Positions 1 through 9,541 of a DNA stretch of 26,289 nucleotides are shown one piece after another. The translations under genes were made by a program, and so were the position numbers. This DNA is from Chondrus crispus (Eukaryota > Rhodophyta > Florideophyceae > Gigartinales > Gigartinaceae): NCBI RefSeq assembly GCF_000350225.1, contig NW_005179085.1, positions 1-26,289 of the forward strand, in the 5' to 3' direction. A model generated the notes under the pieces. It was not told the origin of the DNA. It saw only the letters and a list, made by a program, of their open reading frames with translations, and made no database searches. Position 1 is the stretch's first letter. Every line of letters begins with the position of its first letter.

Positions 1-1404
1 GCGTTCTTCGAGGACCACCAAGGGGTGCTCAAACGGAGACACCCCTTCGACCCTGATATCGTTCAGGTGGTGGTACCTCGGACGCTCCGCGCCAGGCTCC
101 TTCGCCTGTGCCACAACCCGGCCATCGCGGGGCACCCGGGCCAGAACCGTATGTACTACGCACTTCGACGCGAGTACTACTGGCCCCACCTGGCTGCAGA
201 CGTGGCAGCCACGGTGCGAGGGTGTCGGACCTGCGCGATGAACCGGGTCAAGCTGAGGAAACATCTCAATCGATTGAGATTGTTCCCAGCTACGAAGCCT
301 CTCGAGAGCCTCGCCATCGACATCTTGGGGCCGCTCCCCAAGACGAAGACAGGAAAACGATTCCTGCTCGTGACTACGGACCGTTTTAGCAAGCTGACGC
401 AAGTCGTGGCGCTCCGCACGATAACCGCATACACCGTCGCAGTCGCGTTCTGCGAGTCGTGGGTGTTCAAATACGGCGTCCCTCGCACGTTGCTTTCGGA
501 CAACGGCCCTCAGTTTAATGCCAAGTTCTTCCACAGCACGTGCCGTGTTCTGGGGATAACGAATTTGTACACTTCGGCGTACCATCCCCAGACGAACGGG
601 CAAGTCGAGCGATATAACCGAACAATCGCCTCGATGCTGAGGAACTACGTGGGTGAACACCAGGACGACTGGGATGTGTACGTGGGGCCGCTTACGTACG
701 CATACAACTCCCACGTACATCGCACCACACGCACCACGCCGTTTGAGCTCGTGCTCAGCAGGCCACCGCCGGAGTTCTCTCTCCGACGGGCGGACGGCGA
801 CGCGCCCCCTTCCGATAGGGGGAACCAACGTGCCGAGTTCCTCAAGACCTTGGACTCGACTATCCAGAATGCCTACGGAAGCCTTCGGCGAACGCAAGCT
901 CGCTATAAACGCGACTTCGACAAGCGTATTCGGCGCACGAACTCGCGCCTCAAGGCAGGTGACTACGTATATCTGAACGCCACCGATGGGGGGAAGACAT
1001 CAAACAAGCTGGCCTCCCCGGCTGTCGGACCGTACCGAGCTCTCGCGAACGACCAGCGCACCATCACGATCGATCGTGATGGAGTTACCGAGCGCGTCTC
1101 GGCAGACCGCTGCGTCTACGCACCCCCGCCGGCGAACGCGCCAAGGGCTAGCACGACTACCCCCGAAGACCTTTCCGACAAGATCAACGAAGGCACACAG
1201 TATGCCGTCGAACGGCTACTCAAGCATCGCGTCATGGAGGATGGAACTACGGAGTTCCTCATTAAATGGGCAGACTACGACCAACCCACCTGGACATCGC
1301 GTACACACGTCCCCGAGGAGCTAGTGTCACGCTACGCCAAAAGACTCCGGACACGTACAGGTAGAGACCTCCTCTCTGAACTGAACGCGGACGTTCAGCC
1401 TTGA
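1..1404 (+). CDS. pol: Pol polyprotein C-terminus: integrase plus chromodomain (5' partial)
   Basis: The frame is open from base 1, so the start lies upstream; residues here are counted from base 25. The integrase inserts reverse-transcribed element DNA into the host genome. Visible in order: a zinc-binding HHCC motif (H30, H37, C67, C70), the DDE catalytic core (D99 in AIDILGPL, D159 in LLSDNGPQF, E195 in NGQVERYN), a GPY-type module (GPY at 335-337), and a chromodomain at about 390-440 (YAVERLLKHR, then FLIKWADYD, then TW). The chromodomain of such elements is known to guide integration to particular chromatin. All three catalytic acids are present and there is no stop in 467 codons, so this copy is young or selected. 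The last residues (DVQP) and the following purine run recur just before the 3' LTR. Confidence 0.92.
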   Translation, partial: AFFEDHQGVLKRRHPFDPDIVQVVVPRTLRARLLRLCHNPAIAGHPGQNRMYYALRREYYWPHLAADVAATVRGCRTCAMNRVKLRKHLNRLRLFPATKPLESLAIDILGPLPKTKTGKRFLLVTTDRFSKLTQVVALRTITAYTVAVAFCESWVFKYGVPRTLLSDNGPQFNAKFFHSTCRVLGITNLYTSAYHPQTNGQVERYNRTIASMLRNYVGEHQDDWDVYVGPLTYAYNSHVHRTTRTTPFELVLSRPPPEFSLRRADGDAPPSDRGNQRAEFLKTLDSTIQNAYGSLRRTQARYKRDFDKRIRRTNSRLKAGDYVYLNATDGGKTSNKLASPAVGPYRALANDQRTITIDRDGVTERVSADRCVYAPPPANAPRASTTTPEDLSDKINEGTQYAVERLLKHRVMEDGTTEFLIKWADYDQPTWTSRTHVPEELVSRYAKRLRTRTGRDLLSELNADVQP

Positions 1405-1412
1405 GGAGGGGG
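1380..1412 (+). repeat. Direct repeat copy A: pol stop plus purine run
   Basis: These 33 bases cover the last pol codons, the TGA stop and a GAGGAGGGGG run. They match 6813-6845 at 30 of 33 positions. Copy B lies directly before the 3' LTR, where the polypurine tract belongs, so copy A looks like the ancestral pol-end/polypurine junction. The repeat brackets the 5.4-kb segment with the antisense ORF. Confidence 0.85.
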
Positions 1413-4320
1413 CCCTCAACCGCCCTGTCGCGGTCTGACATCAAACAGCACGAGCAAACCGAAAGGAAACCCACGGTTGTGCAGCGGCCCTCATCGGAGG
1501 GACACCGCAGAAGACGAAGCCAGACGCCAAGACGTATGGACGAACAAGGCAGACACGACAGGAAGCGGTCGTGCCAGAACATAGGGACGATCAAGCCGTC
1601 CGACGACAACCACCGAAACCGAGAAGGTGCGGGAGAGAAGACAGCACGCACTGTCCCACGAAAATCGGTCGTGAAGCGACAAGCAGGAGAACGAGGCGAA
1701 CGATCCCCTGAGGAACACAAGAGATACCGGCAAGTAAGAGAGGGCGCGAAGATGTCAAGACGTATTGACTGACCAAGGCCAATTATGCAACACCGAAGCA
1801 CTAGGCAGTACGTACGGCCTCGAGAGGAACGTCCCTCGTAAGAACAGATGGGACGAGGGAAGGCGAGATCGCCCGTTGGGTAGCTGGATAACCCGATGAG
1901 TTACGCTTAGGCGCGTCGGCCCCTTTTGGGGAGGATGCCTCGGCACCCCACTCCCGCGCGAAAGGCAAACGGGAACGAGGGAGAAGAAAAAGCCTCACGT
2001 GGTGGCAGGAACGCGAAAGGCGTCATTGCGGCAAGCGTGCCTCGAAGGGCTCTGGGGTTCGCTTTTGTTCGTACAGCCACGCAAAGGCAGGAGAGGAGCT
2101 GCGGACAGACGGACGCCACCCCAGTCCGACAGTAACACGCCTGGTCGGCACTGGCGCTCGGCGCCGACCCCGCCGTCGTTTCTGCAGCGCTTTCCCAAAA
2201 TTAATTGGGAAATTACCCTAAGAAATAAGGGGAAATACCTCACGAGGAACACTGTATGCCAAATCCAACGCGCTGCTGGCCCAGCGACGAACCGCCGCCA
2301 TACGCAGACTTTGACGAGAAAGTGACAGTATGGGAGAACGCACGTAGGCACGGGTGTGTACGCGTGTGCGGCATGCTGCTGTCATGTCCAAAAAAATGGG
2401 GCAAAAATTACATCGGAAATCGCGGGGCACGTGCGACACGTGTACGCGCGTGCGGTACGACCGACACGCAATCGACGGCGGCACGCGGATCGTGTGCTCC
2501 ACAGATACGTATACGACCCCACCACCGGCTGTTGCCGCGCGTGCACTGGTCGTCGTGCCGGGTGCCGAGTACGTCGCGAAGGGCGACTTGGGAGGATGAA
2601 GGGCGCGGGATCGAGGTCAAGAGCAGCCGTGCCCGCGCGCGGGAAGGTTGCGTCCGTGCCCCGGGGCGCCCCCGCCATAAGGATGGTGCAGTTCGTAAAG
2701 AGGGCGTGAGGTAATCGGCGGCGATTCGAGAGAAACGGCCACATTACGGGCGTCCGCCACGGACGTCGTGGGGCAGGAGATGCGTGACCGGAGACTGCGG
2801 AGCGCGCTGCGCGTCTTCGTGCGGCTCAACCACGCGTCACCATCAACGACGTAGTATAGGTGGCGGATACGACAAGATAAGGACAGGAACGCGAGGAGGG
2901 AAGTTTTGGGTTCTGCTATTCGCAAAGACAAAGGGGTAGCGGCTACTTACGTGATTCCCTAAGCCTTGGAATAGGTGCCGACTACGGACAGAGCGTTCTC
3001 TGTCAAAAACTTGGGAGCCCCGAACGAGGTTTCGGAAAAAAACTCTTAGGGAGTGGACCAAAATTGGGACGGACGTCATCTCCGACACCCTGGGTATCGC
3101 TTCGGAGCGTCACGCCGCACCACCGTCACACCCCCCCGCACCCACAGTTCAAGAAGTGGTCGTGGACAGAACGAAGGAGCCGCGAGGTTGCAGCCAGTTC
3201 GCAAGCGAAACCTCATCCGCGTCGCAGAAGGATGCGCGCCAACGACGCGCACACGCACCGTACTCTACGCCGCAAGGTCTAACGCGGTTGGCCGGCGCCG
3301 TCGTTGCGCAAACACGCGGCCGTTCTGCCTGGCAATATAGGTCTACAATCATTCCCCATAGCCGATCGCTGGGGCGAGGGGGTGGTTAACGTCGAACGGC
3401 GAACGAACGTCTTGGCGCGAACGGCTTTGCTGCTAAAACGTGACTTAACGCCGTTCCCCGCACGACGGTAGAGCTATGAACGGCGCCACCCGGGGGTTCG
3501 CTGTCTGTCGTCGTCGATGGTGACTCTTACCCACAAGGCCTTAACTCCTCGGCCTACGCTTTCGGGGCCCCCCTACTATGACAGAGAACTCCAGACGGAA
3601 GGGAAGGTCCCCCGCGATACAGGGGAAACAATCATGGCTGGAAGGCATGAGAATTCCGGAAGTCTGGAGGAAACGAAATCCCTAGGGTGACTATCGATGC
3701 AAGCTGAACGATGATACCCTGCCAAGAGTTAACGAGCGGTCGCTGTTGTCGAACAGCAGTTTCGCCGCCACGGCCCCAGAGCAGGAGAGGGGGGAACGCG
3801 AAATGGATGCCGACCTCCGTACTTGGGAGTCGGAACGGCGGAGAACGACATCAATGAGAGGGTAGTAATTTACGAGAGGAAGAGAAAATTACAGGGACGA
3901 CGGTACACGTGTATGACGTCCGAGCGCACACCCCATGCCCAACGCACACGGGACGCCCGGCCTACAGACGCCTATCGAAGATACAGAGTGCACCAGACGA
4001 CTGGTACAGCACACGCAGCTCGAACACTGACCTCGGGGGGGGGGGGGGATTGGAGTTCAGCACGGCTCAGGGCGACCTAGGACCGGCGGGAACGTACCGC
4101 CGTGGAATACAACTGGCACACGATCAACGGTGCTCGGTGCATGACAATTTTCATGTTGCTTAAGCAACCACCGGCCCACGCCCCCCCCGTGGTGGCGAAA
4201 GGGGGGGGGGACACGAAAGAAACTGCTGGCGGAGTGGCGCAAGGAAAGGAGGGGAAGCAAGACGGGAAAGAGAAGGGCTTTACGTGAACGAAGGGTGGAG
4301 GTGACTTGAAGCCCGTGAAC
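1405..4320. other. Post-pol region of the retrotransposon without a convincing gene
   Basis: I find no recognisable protein here on either strand. Short open frames (for example an Arg/Lys/Glu-rich plus frame from 1401 to 1772 that starts at TTG, and a minus frame 1262-1801 across the pol end) show no family features. Visible sequence structure: a run of 14 G at 4035-4048, 8 C at 4181-4188, 10 G at 4201-4210, and a perfect 14-bp palindrome (GTTGCTTAAGCAAC) at 4155-4168. The G runs could act as extra polypurine primers or simply be slippery repeats. The stretch may serve as a long 3' leader, packaging sequence or spacer. Confidence 0.6.
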
Positions 4321-6378
4321 TCAACGGCTCGAGCCGTTGGGTGCCGCTGTAGGACCCGGTCCATAGAGACCCGGAGGGCAATAACTTGGGTGGCGGGGCA
4401 ACCCCGAGCCCAGCCCCTCGAGAGGAGGCATGGCCACTTCGTCGTGACGCGTCCAGCGCGGCTCGCCGCCCTCGAGAGTCGCAGCGCTCTCTACCACCGG
4501 GGCTTCACGCCCCGGATCTTCGTAAGGATCTCGCAAGGCCGGGCGCGAAGTGGACGGAGGGGCCACCCCAGGAGCACGAAGTGCGTCCCGCTCGGCCCGG
4601 TACCGGTCCCGATCAGCGGTCGTCCGCTCGAGTACGCCGGTCTGCGTAGCCATTGCCTCACGCACCCTCGATAACTCGCGGGGCACGTGGCAGAGTTCGG
4701 ACATGTGCGAGTCGCGCTGCGCGGCGATGCCCCGGGCCTCGTCGCCCCGCGCCAAGTACCAGCTGGCAAGGGTGCTCAGCAGCCTTTCCACTGGCCACGA
4801 ACGATCGCTCGCGTCCCCGAGGGCGCGATGTAAGATTGGTATGTCATGGATATCCGCCCGCTCGATCGTCAGGCGACGTAGCGCTTCCCCGCTCGGGACG
4901 GCACGGGTCGAGACCGAGTTAAGAGGAGGCACTGGGGGAACCTGAGGGCTCGCCGGTCGGCGGTGGTGGCCCACGGGCATCGACAGTCCGGATGGCGGGT
5001 TCGTACCCGCAAAAGGGAAAGTCGGGGGCTCCCCGTCTAGATCGCGGTAACGTTTTTTTCGAGCCAGTCGTGAGGCCGAGCCGACTCCGCCTCCCGACGG
5101 CCTAGTGGAGGGCGGCGCGACGGTAGGCCGCGCCATGAAGGCGTCGGATCGATGGTCATAGGCCAGAAACGAGGACTGTACGCCAGTGGTGAAATCCGTC
5201 CAGTGACGGAGGTGACGGGGCCCCGCATCACAGGCTCGATGCATCAGCTCGAGGGCGAAGGCGTATGTCCAAGGTACATGTAGGGAACTCCGCTCGAGCG
5301 GGTGTAGAGGGACATTGGGAAGGTCCCACGCTACCCTCCCCAGGTGGGCTAATACGCTGATGGGCTGGACGAACACCCGGCCATGGATCGATACTTCGTT
5401 CATGAAAGCGTTGCCGAGTGCCCATGCCCATTCCCTCTCCACGTTGTACATCAGGGCGCCGTGTGCGGGGTGGGTCGGATCAGTACACGCCACCCCAAAG
5501 TGTTTTAAGACGTACGGAAGTAGGGGATGCACTCCCAACGAGGGGAGTGACTCCCCTACCACGGTGGGGAGTAACGGAAAATCGCTTGGAAAGAGACCGT
5601 CCTCGAAGACGGCCGACCGGAAGACGCGGCCGTCCGCTTCTCCGGAATGCCTATAGGCTGCCCAATCGTGGGGAGCAATGGCCACGCGGTGTAGCCTCAT
5701 AAGCGAACAAGCTGACTTCTGCAAGGCGACGCGTGTTTTTGAGTAGGCGAAGGGACGGGGGCTTACGTACAGTCCCGCGACCATGGACAGGACGAACTCA
5801 CGAGAGGGCGACGACCCACGGTTAATAAGGTAATCCGCCATCCGATCAACGTACTCTACCTCGGCCAAGCTATAAGCAAAGGTGCGATCGCCGACGATCG
5901 CAGTAGGGATCTGGTAGGCCGCCCCGTCCCCCTCCGTGAGGAGACGCCCCAACACGAGGGAGGCTGCCTCCCCCCGACCCGCCTCATAGACCTTGCGTAC
6001 ACGTAGCAAGTCCGGGCGGAGGGTCTCACGCGCTAGCAGTTCCCCGACGGTAACCCCCGAGCGGGCATAACGACACCAGGTGAACTTCAGGCGGTCGAGA
6101 GGGAGCGGCGTCGATCGTTCAAGTGGGACGCCGAACCACTCTGACGGGGTGCCACCCGAGCCCTCGCCGGGCCGTACAGTACGAAGCGGCGGCGGCAACT
6201 GCACTCCCACCGACCCCTGACGCAGCAAGCCGGCTCGCTGCGTCACTGGTTCGTCAACAGAAGGCGACAACGAGATGGCAGGTCGACTGCATGAGGCGGG
6301 AACGATCTCGACGGACGACGTCGACTCACGGGAGCCGCGAACCCTCTGGAACGGCTGATCTGTGGACCACGGGCGCAC
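4321..6378 (-). CDS. Large antisense ORF of unknown function inside the retrotransposon
   Basis: An open frame of 685 codons runs against pol, between pol and the 3' LTR. I do not recognise the family. The first ~90 residues are Pro/Ser/Arg-rich and look disordered; about 95-400 look like a folded, mostly helical domain; about 400-500 is Pro/Gly/Ser-rich; about 530-600 is charged and could form a coiled coil; the tail is Pro/Gly-rich. The frame opens at a GTG; the first in-frame ATG is only residue 180, and an in-frame TAG stands at 6457-6459. So either a first exon is spliced on from further upstream or translation starts at Met180. A known parallel is the antisense ORF class of some large plant Ty3/gypsy elements. 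Its length in a stop-poor but unselected strand would be surprising by chance. Confidence 0.6.
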   Translation of the reverse strand: MRPWSTDQPFQRVRGSRESTSSVEIVPASCSRPAISLSPSVDEPVTQRAGLLRQGSVGVQLPPPLRTVRPGEGSGGTPSEWFGVPLERSTPLPLDRLKFTWCRYARSGVTVGELLARETLRPDLLRVRKVYEAGRGEAASLVLGRLLTEGDGAAYQIPTAIVGDRTFAYSLAEVEYVDRMADYLINRGSSPSREFVLSMVAGLYVSPRPFAYSKTRVALQKSACSLMRLHRVAIAPHDWAAYRHSGEADGRVFRSAVFEDGLFPSDFPLLPTVVGESLPSLGVHPLLPYVLKHFGVACTDPTHPAHGALMYNVEREWAWALGNAFMNEVSIHGRVFVQPISVLAHLGRVAWDLPNVPLHPLERSSLHVPWTYAFALELMHRACDAGPRHLRHWTDFTTGVQSSFLAYDHRSDAFMARPTVAPPSTRPSGGGVGSASRLARKKRYRDLDGEPPTFPFAGTNPPSGLSMPVGHHRRPASPQVPPVPPLNSVSTRAVPSGEALRRLTIERADIHDIPILHRALGDASDRSWPVERLLSTLASWYLARGDEARGIAAQRDSHMSELCHVPRELSRVREAMATQTGVLERTTADRDRYRAERDALRAPGVAPPSTSRPALRDPYEDPGREAPVVESAATLEGGEPRWTRHDEVAMPPLEGLGSGLPRHPSYCPPGLYGPGPTAAPNGSSR

Positions 6379-6835
6379 GACCGCGCCGGTTGCCTCGTGA
6401 TACGCCCCTCTGGGGGCACGAAGCCAGCGACGGTCGGCCGGCAGGGACCAGGGGTCCTAGAGGGAGGCAGCGAGGAGCACGGAGGCTCCGGTACGGCGGC
6501 AACGGGGCCGGAGGTAGGACCTTCGATGGAGGTCGGCATACCGACCCGGACGGCGAGACACCCCACGAACAGGGGGACAACCACAGTGGTGTGGCGAGAA
6601 TGGCCAGGGCCAGAAAGAAAGGAACGAGAAGCCCCCACTCGCGAGGGAGCCAGAGGGCGGCGAGGGAGAGAGCAGTGCAGGGAGAGCGCGGCCGTGTGGA
6701 TAGCGGAGAGGTGGAATACGCGTGATGAGGGGGACGGGTCAGGTGGAATCCTGGTCAAGTCTAGGACTGCAAGGGGGGGATCCGACATGGTCGCCTCTAC
6801 AAGCCCGAGAGCACTGACCGCGGACGTTCAGCCCT
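6379..6835. other. Segment between the antisense ORF and the polypurine tract
   Basis: There is no firm gene. On the minus strand a frame with a real ATG at 6786-6788 runs to 6243 in a different frame from the large antisense ORF, and could hold a first exon or leader for it. On the plus strand 6397-6837 is open and ends in the same four residues (DVQP) as pol, because it contains the duplicated pol end. Confidence 0.45.
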
Positions 6836-6845
6836 GAGGGGGGGG
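6813..6845 (+). repeat. Direct repeat copy B of the pol end, next to the 3' LTR
   Basis: Copy B matches 1380-1412 at 30 of 33 bases. It keeps the pol-end codons and the stop, followed by the purine run that precedes the LTR. It shows where pol would end in an element of ordinary layout. Confidence 0.85.
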
Positions 6846-6848
6846 CGG
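6836..6848 (+). other. Polypurine tract (plus-strand primer site)
   Basis: A purine run GAGGGGGGGG followed by CGG lies directly before the TG of the LTR. In LTR elements this RNA segment survives RNase H and primes plus-strand DNA. The position and composition fit. Confidence 0.75.
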
Positions 6849-7041
6849 TGTAGTATAACCCCCCCCCTGGGGGTTTAAATTAGATTAGATCAAGAACTAG
6901 ATCAGCTACTGTAGAGCGTCGAGCTCTGCAGTACCACCGCGCGTGTCCACGTGTACACCACGGGGACAAGGGACTTGCGCATACACGTGCACACGTGTAC
7001 AGCGCGCGAACGAAGCGCGCACGCACCACGAGTGATACGTG

Positions 7042-7129
7042 TACTGTCAGCCTCGACATAGCTGACAGTATTACAGTGCAGGCCGACCTGCACTACAGTA
7101 GCCCACTACAGTACCACGGTACTGTAGTG
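7042..7129. repeat. Three consecutive inverted repeats in LTR U3
   Basis: Three perfect dyads lie end to end, just upstream of the TATA-like box: a 9-bp stem with an 11-nt spacer (7042-7070), an 8-bp stem with a 4-nt spacer (7075-7094), and a 12-bp stem with a 2-nt spacer (7104-7129). They may be binding sites for dimeric factors or form hairpins in the transcript. Confidence 0.9.
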
Positions 7130-7147
7130 TTATGATAGAGTGTTTTG

Positions 7148-7160
7148 TATATTAAATATG
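7148..7160 (+). promoter_or_regulatory. Putative LTR TATA box
   Basis: TATATTAAATATG is the only strongly AT-rich core in the GC-rich LTR. It lies after the palindromic U3 part and before the GC-rich R/U5-like part, where a Pol II core promoter would be expected. Confidence 0.5.
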
Positions 7161-7549
7161 GAGCGGACCGACGGCGGCGGAAGGGGACAAGCACGGGCTT
7201 GTCCTCAACCGACCGCCAAGGTCAGTCCACCCAGCTTATTCTAAACGTCGCCTTCGCTCTTCGCGCGCGTTTAGTCGGAGCCGAGCCGGAGTGGACGCGC
7301 AGCACGCGAGTGAGCACGGAACCGCCTCCGCCCGTCAGCACTGGTACGTCACCCAGTGCTGCTCCGGGGCGTCGAGGCGTCGATCCGCTCGTGCGTGCGC
7401 GCGTCCCTGCTCGCTCCCGCTCTACCACCGCTACCCGGGCCCGAGCCCGGTTCCGTAGCTGGTTGGCCCGCTTCACCCCTTCTCCGATCCGGGGTCTACA
7501 GGTCGAACTGCGCATACACCTCCAGTCGTCTGGGGGTGTTTATGCTACA

Positions 7550-7854
7550 GTCACGACGCTTCCCGCTCGTTCAGGGATACGGATGAAGATTGAATATCCT
7601 TTTTTTGGCTTATTGGCGTACGGAACAGCGCGGGCCATGATTTCATCATAATTGTAAGATCGTGACTCTTGTGTGGGGTCCCTATTTTTAGGGTGTCCGC
7701 ACAAACATTCCTTTCCAAAAGCGGCTAAGGCAGCGGAGGACTTGCCAAGATCCTTCTCCTTCGGCAATTTCTGTTGATGCCGGCGACTTGCGATTCTCTC
7801 GCGTTTCTCCCGTATCCGAAAAGTCAACACGAAGAAAGAACTACTCTCGCTCAA
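7550..7854 (-). pseudogene. Open frame cut at its 3' end by the LTR insertion; unknown protein
   Basis: On the minus strand a frame of about 100 codons runs from 7854 to the LTR edge and stops just inside the LTR (7540-7542). The protein is charged and basic (EKRERIASRR, PKKGYSIFIRIPERAG) and has no family I can name. No ATG is at its beginning; the upstream part may be spliced or lost. If it is real coding sequence, the retrotransposon landed in it and removed its end. It may equally be a chance frame or another decayed transposon gene. Confidence 0.3.
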
Positions 7855-8934
7855 GCGACGAAGACACCGAGCCCCGGAAGTAACCCATAGTCCCTTGGCT
7901 GACTTTTAGTTCTGCCCGGGACGTGCAGTCTGAAGGAGGGCCCCGGGACTCGAAGTACGTGTTACCCGCGCAAGATCATTCACTGAGGAAAAACCTCAAC
8001 CACGAAACAAGCAAAAAACGCTTAAGACGATCCAATGACATTTCTTTATTGAATCTAGAAGTGCACCACATACCTCGATAAGACTCGGCGACGTAAGCTA
8101 TTAAGATGCTAGCTCTGCTCACCTCGAGGATACGTGTCCCTATATTGCCCAGCAGCACCTTCACGTGTCACGTACTGGTCCGGTACACCAGGATAACGAG
8201 CAAACGAGTCGCGAATACCCGCACTCTCATAAGCACTGTGAATTCGAGAACGAGACGCATAAGGACCTGGGATTTGTGCACGAGAAGCCATTGCAGACGC
8301 GCCCGCTCCGACCCCGACAATACTCCCTCCACACTCGTGCAATCTTGAATTAGCTTCGAGTCCCGTCTCCCCGCGTTGACCAAGACATCCCACGAAAACG
8401 AGTCGGACTTCCTCGGATACTGCGACCAGCCATTCCACAAGTCTTCGTGAATTGGACCCCATTCGTGTCGGGGGTCCCAAGCAGGTCTCCAGGTTCTTGA
8501 ACTTCCACGTCTCGAACACTCCTCTCCGTGATTTCAAGTATTTTCCACGAAGCTTACGAGCCCACGCTTGCCCGACTACCTCGAACCATGTTTCACGCCG
8601 TGCCACAAGACCTGGCTCACGACCCACGCTCGCTCGTTTTTCGTGATAATAGCGCGATGCCGAGGGTGGCGCCACGCTTATCGCACGAACACCGGCGTCC
8701 CCTTATATATAGGAGGCGTACAGTGCGTTGCCTCACCACAAAACGAAAAAATCATCAAGACCTTTTGTCGTGCGACAAGATGTTTTTATCATACACAAAA
8801 ATTCGGGCAAAAATTGTTGTCGCGGGAAATCTGAAACATCGAGAAAAAACACGTGACACAGAGGACCACAACATTTCGTGCACAAGTTCCGCGTTCATAA
8901 TCACGCCATCTACAGTGCTATGACGAGCTGACAC
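7855..8934. other. Intergenic stretch with no supported gene
   Basis: Short frames on both strands show no recognisable protein; the longest, on the minus strand at 8109-8675, starts at GTG and looks like chance. A TATATATAG run lies at about 8704-8711 and a CACGTG near 8850. Confidence 0.5.
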
Positions 8935-9541
8935 TGTATCCCGAGCTTTCTACGTGTACTTGCACTCCTAATCACGTACACACGTGGGAGCTCTTCCTAG
9001 CGTGGGCAGGGGCGTTCACGTCTGGGGGGGCGCATGTGGTATAAACCCGTGCCACTGTTGTATCCTTTTTCGTGCTACTTGTGTACACGTGTATATAGAT
9101 AACTCAAGTACCCGACGTACAGTACTAAGCCAATTTACACCAGCCTTGCTCGCTTTCGACACGCGCACACGTGGACCTACTACCGCGCACACGTGGGTAC
9201 TATGACGCTGCCTCGTGAGATCTAGCCGTTATATCTCGACCGCGATCTAGTACAGTATGTAGTGTCGCTGGCGCTTGCACCGGGTGGGTTTGGGGACAAG
9301 CAACCAAGGACCAAGGAGGCGACGCTCGTTCTCGGTTTTGCGCGGAACACTCGACTAACTTCTTCTCGTTCACGCTCTCTCGTTCTCATGGCTCGCGCCC
9401 TAGGACTCTCGTGGCCACGTCGCGTGTTGCCTCTCCGCTCGCGCGCACGGTTCGCTGGCCGTGTGTTAGCCCCGCTGGGTCGAGAGCACCGCGTCGTTCG
9501 TTTCTAGTTTCCGTGGTTCGCGAGCACACCCGGGTCCTACA
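8935..9541 (+). repeat. Candidate solo LTR, related in style to the Ty3 LTR
   Basis: The segment begins TGTATCCCGAG and ends GGGTCCTACA, so its ends are roughly inverted copies of each other. It is flanked by GACAC before and GTCAC after, an imperfect five-base target repeat. Like the LTR at 6849-7549 it has several CACGTG palindromes in its first half, a GC-rich second half, and CTACAGTCAC at its right edge (the same ten bases span the right edge of the other LTR). The internal sequence is not clearly homologous by eye, so this stays a candidate. Confidence 0.35.

Larger units (their letters stand above)
1..7549 (+). mobile_element. Ty3/gypsy LTR retrotransposon, 3' portion
   Basis: The segment holds the end of a pol gene (integrase, GPY-type module, chromodomain), a long post-pol region, a polypurine tract and a 3' LTR. 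Gag, protease, reverse transcriptase, RNase H and the 5' LTR would lie before the window. A chromodomain after integrase places it near the chromovirus branch of Ty3/gypsy elements. Pol ends at 1404 but the LTR starts only at 6849, whereas chromoviruses usually reach the LTR soon after pol. The extra 5.4 kb carries an antisense open frame. The target duplication cannot be checked because the 5' end is missing; the five bases after the LTR are GTCAC. The element is markedly richer in G+C than the DNA from 9.5 to 24 kb. Confidence 0.85.
6849..7549 (+). repeat. 3' LTR of the Ty3/gypsy element
   Basis: The 701-bp segment starts TGTAGTATAA and ends TTTATGCTACA, so the ends form an imperfect inverted repeat of about 10 bases with the usual TG...CA limits. 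The polypurine tract abuts the start and GTCAC follows the end. Inside are several CACGTG-centred palindromes (about 6940-7000), three strong inverted repeats (7042-7129), an AT-rich TATA-like stretch at 7148-7160, then a GC-rich R/U5-like part. The 5' LTR is outside the window, so the limits rest on terminal motifs alone. Confidence 0.75.

Noticed and set aside
1262..1801. A 179-codon minus-strand frame over the end of pol
   Set aside because: Half of it is the shadow of the chromodomain codons and the rest has no motif.
6243..6788. A 181-codon minus-strand frame with a true ATG
   Set aside because: Pro/Ser/Arg-rich without motif and overlapping the large antisense ORF in another frame; kept only as a possible source of a first exon.
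8109..8675. A 188-codon minus-strand frame
   Set aside because: It opens with GTG, has low-complexity composition and no similarity to a known family; treated as chance.
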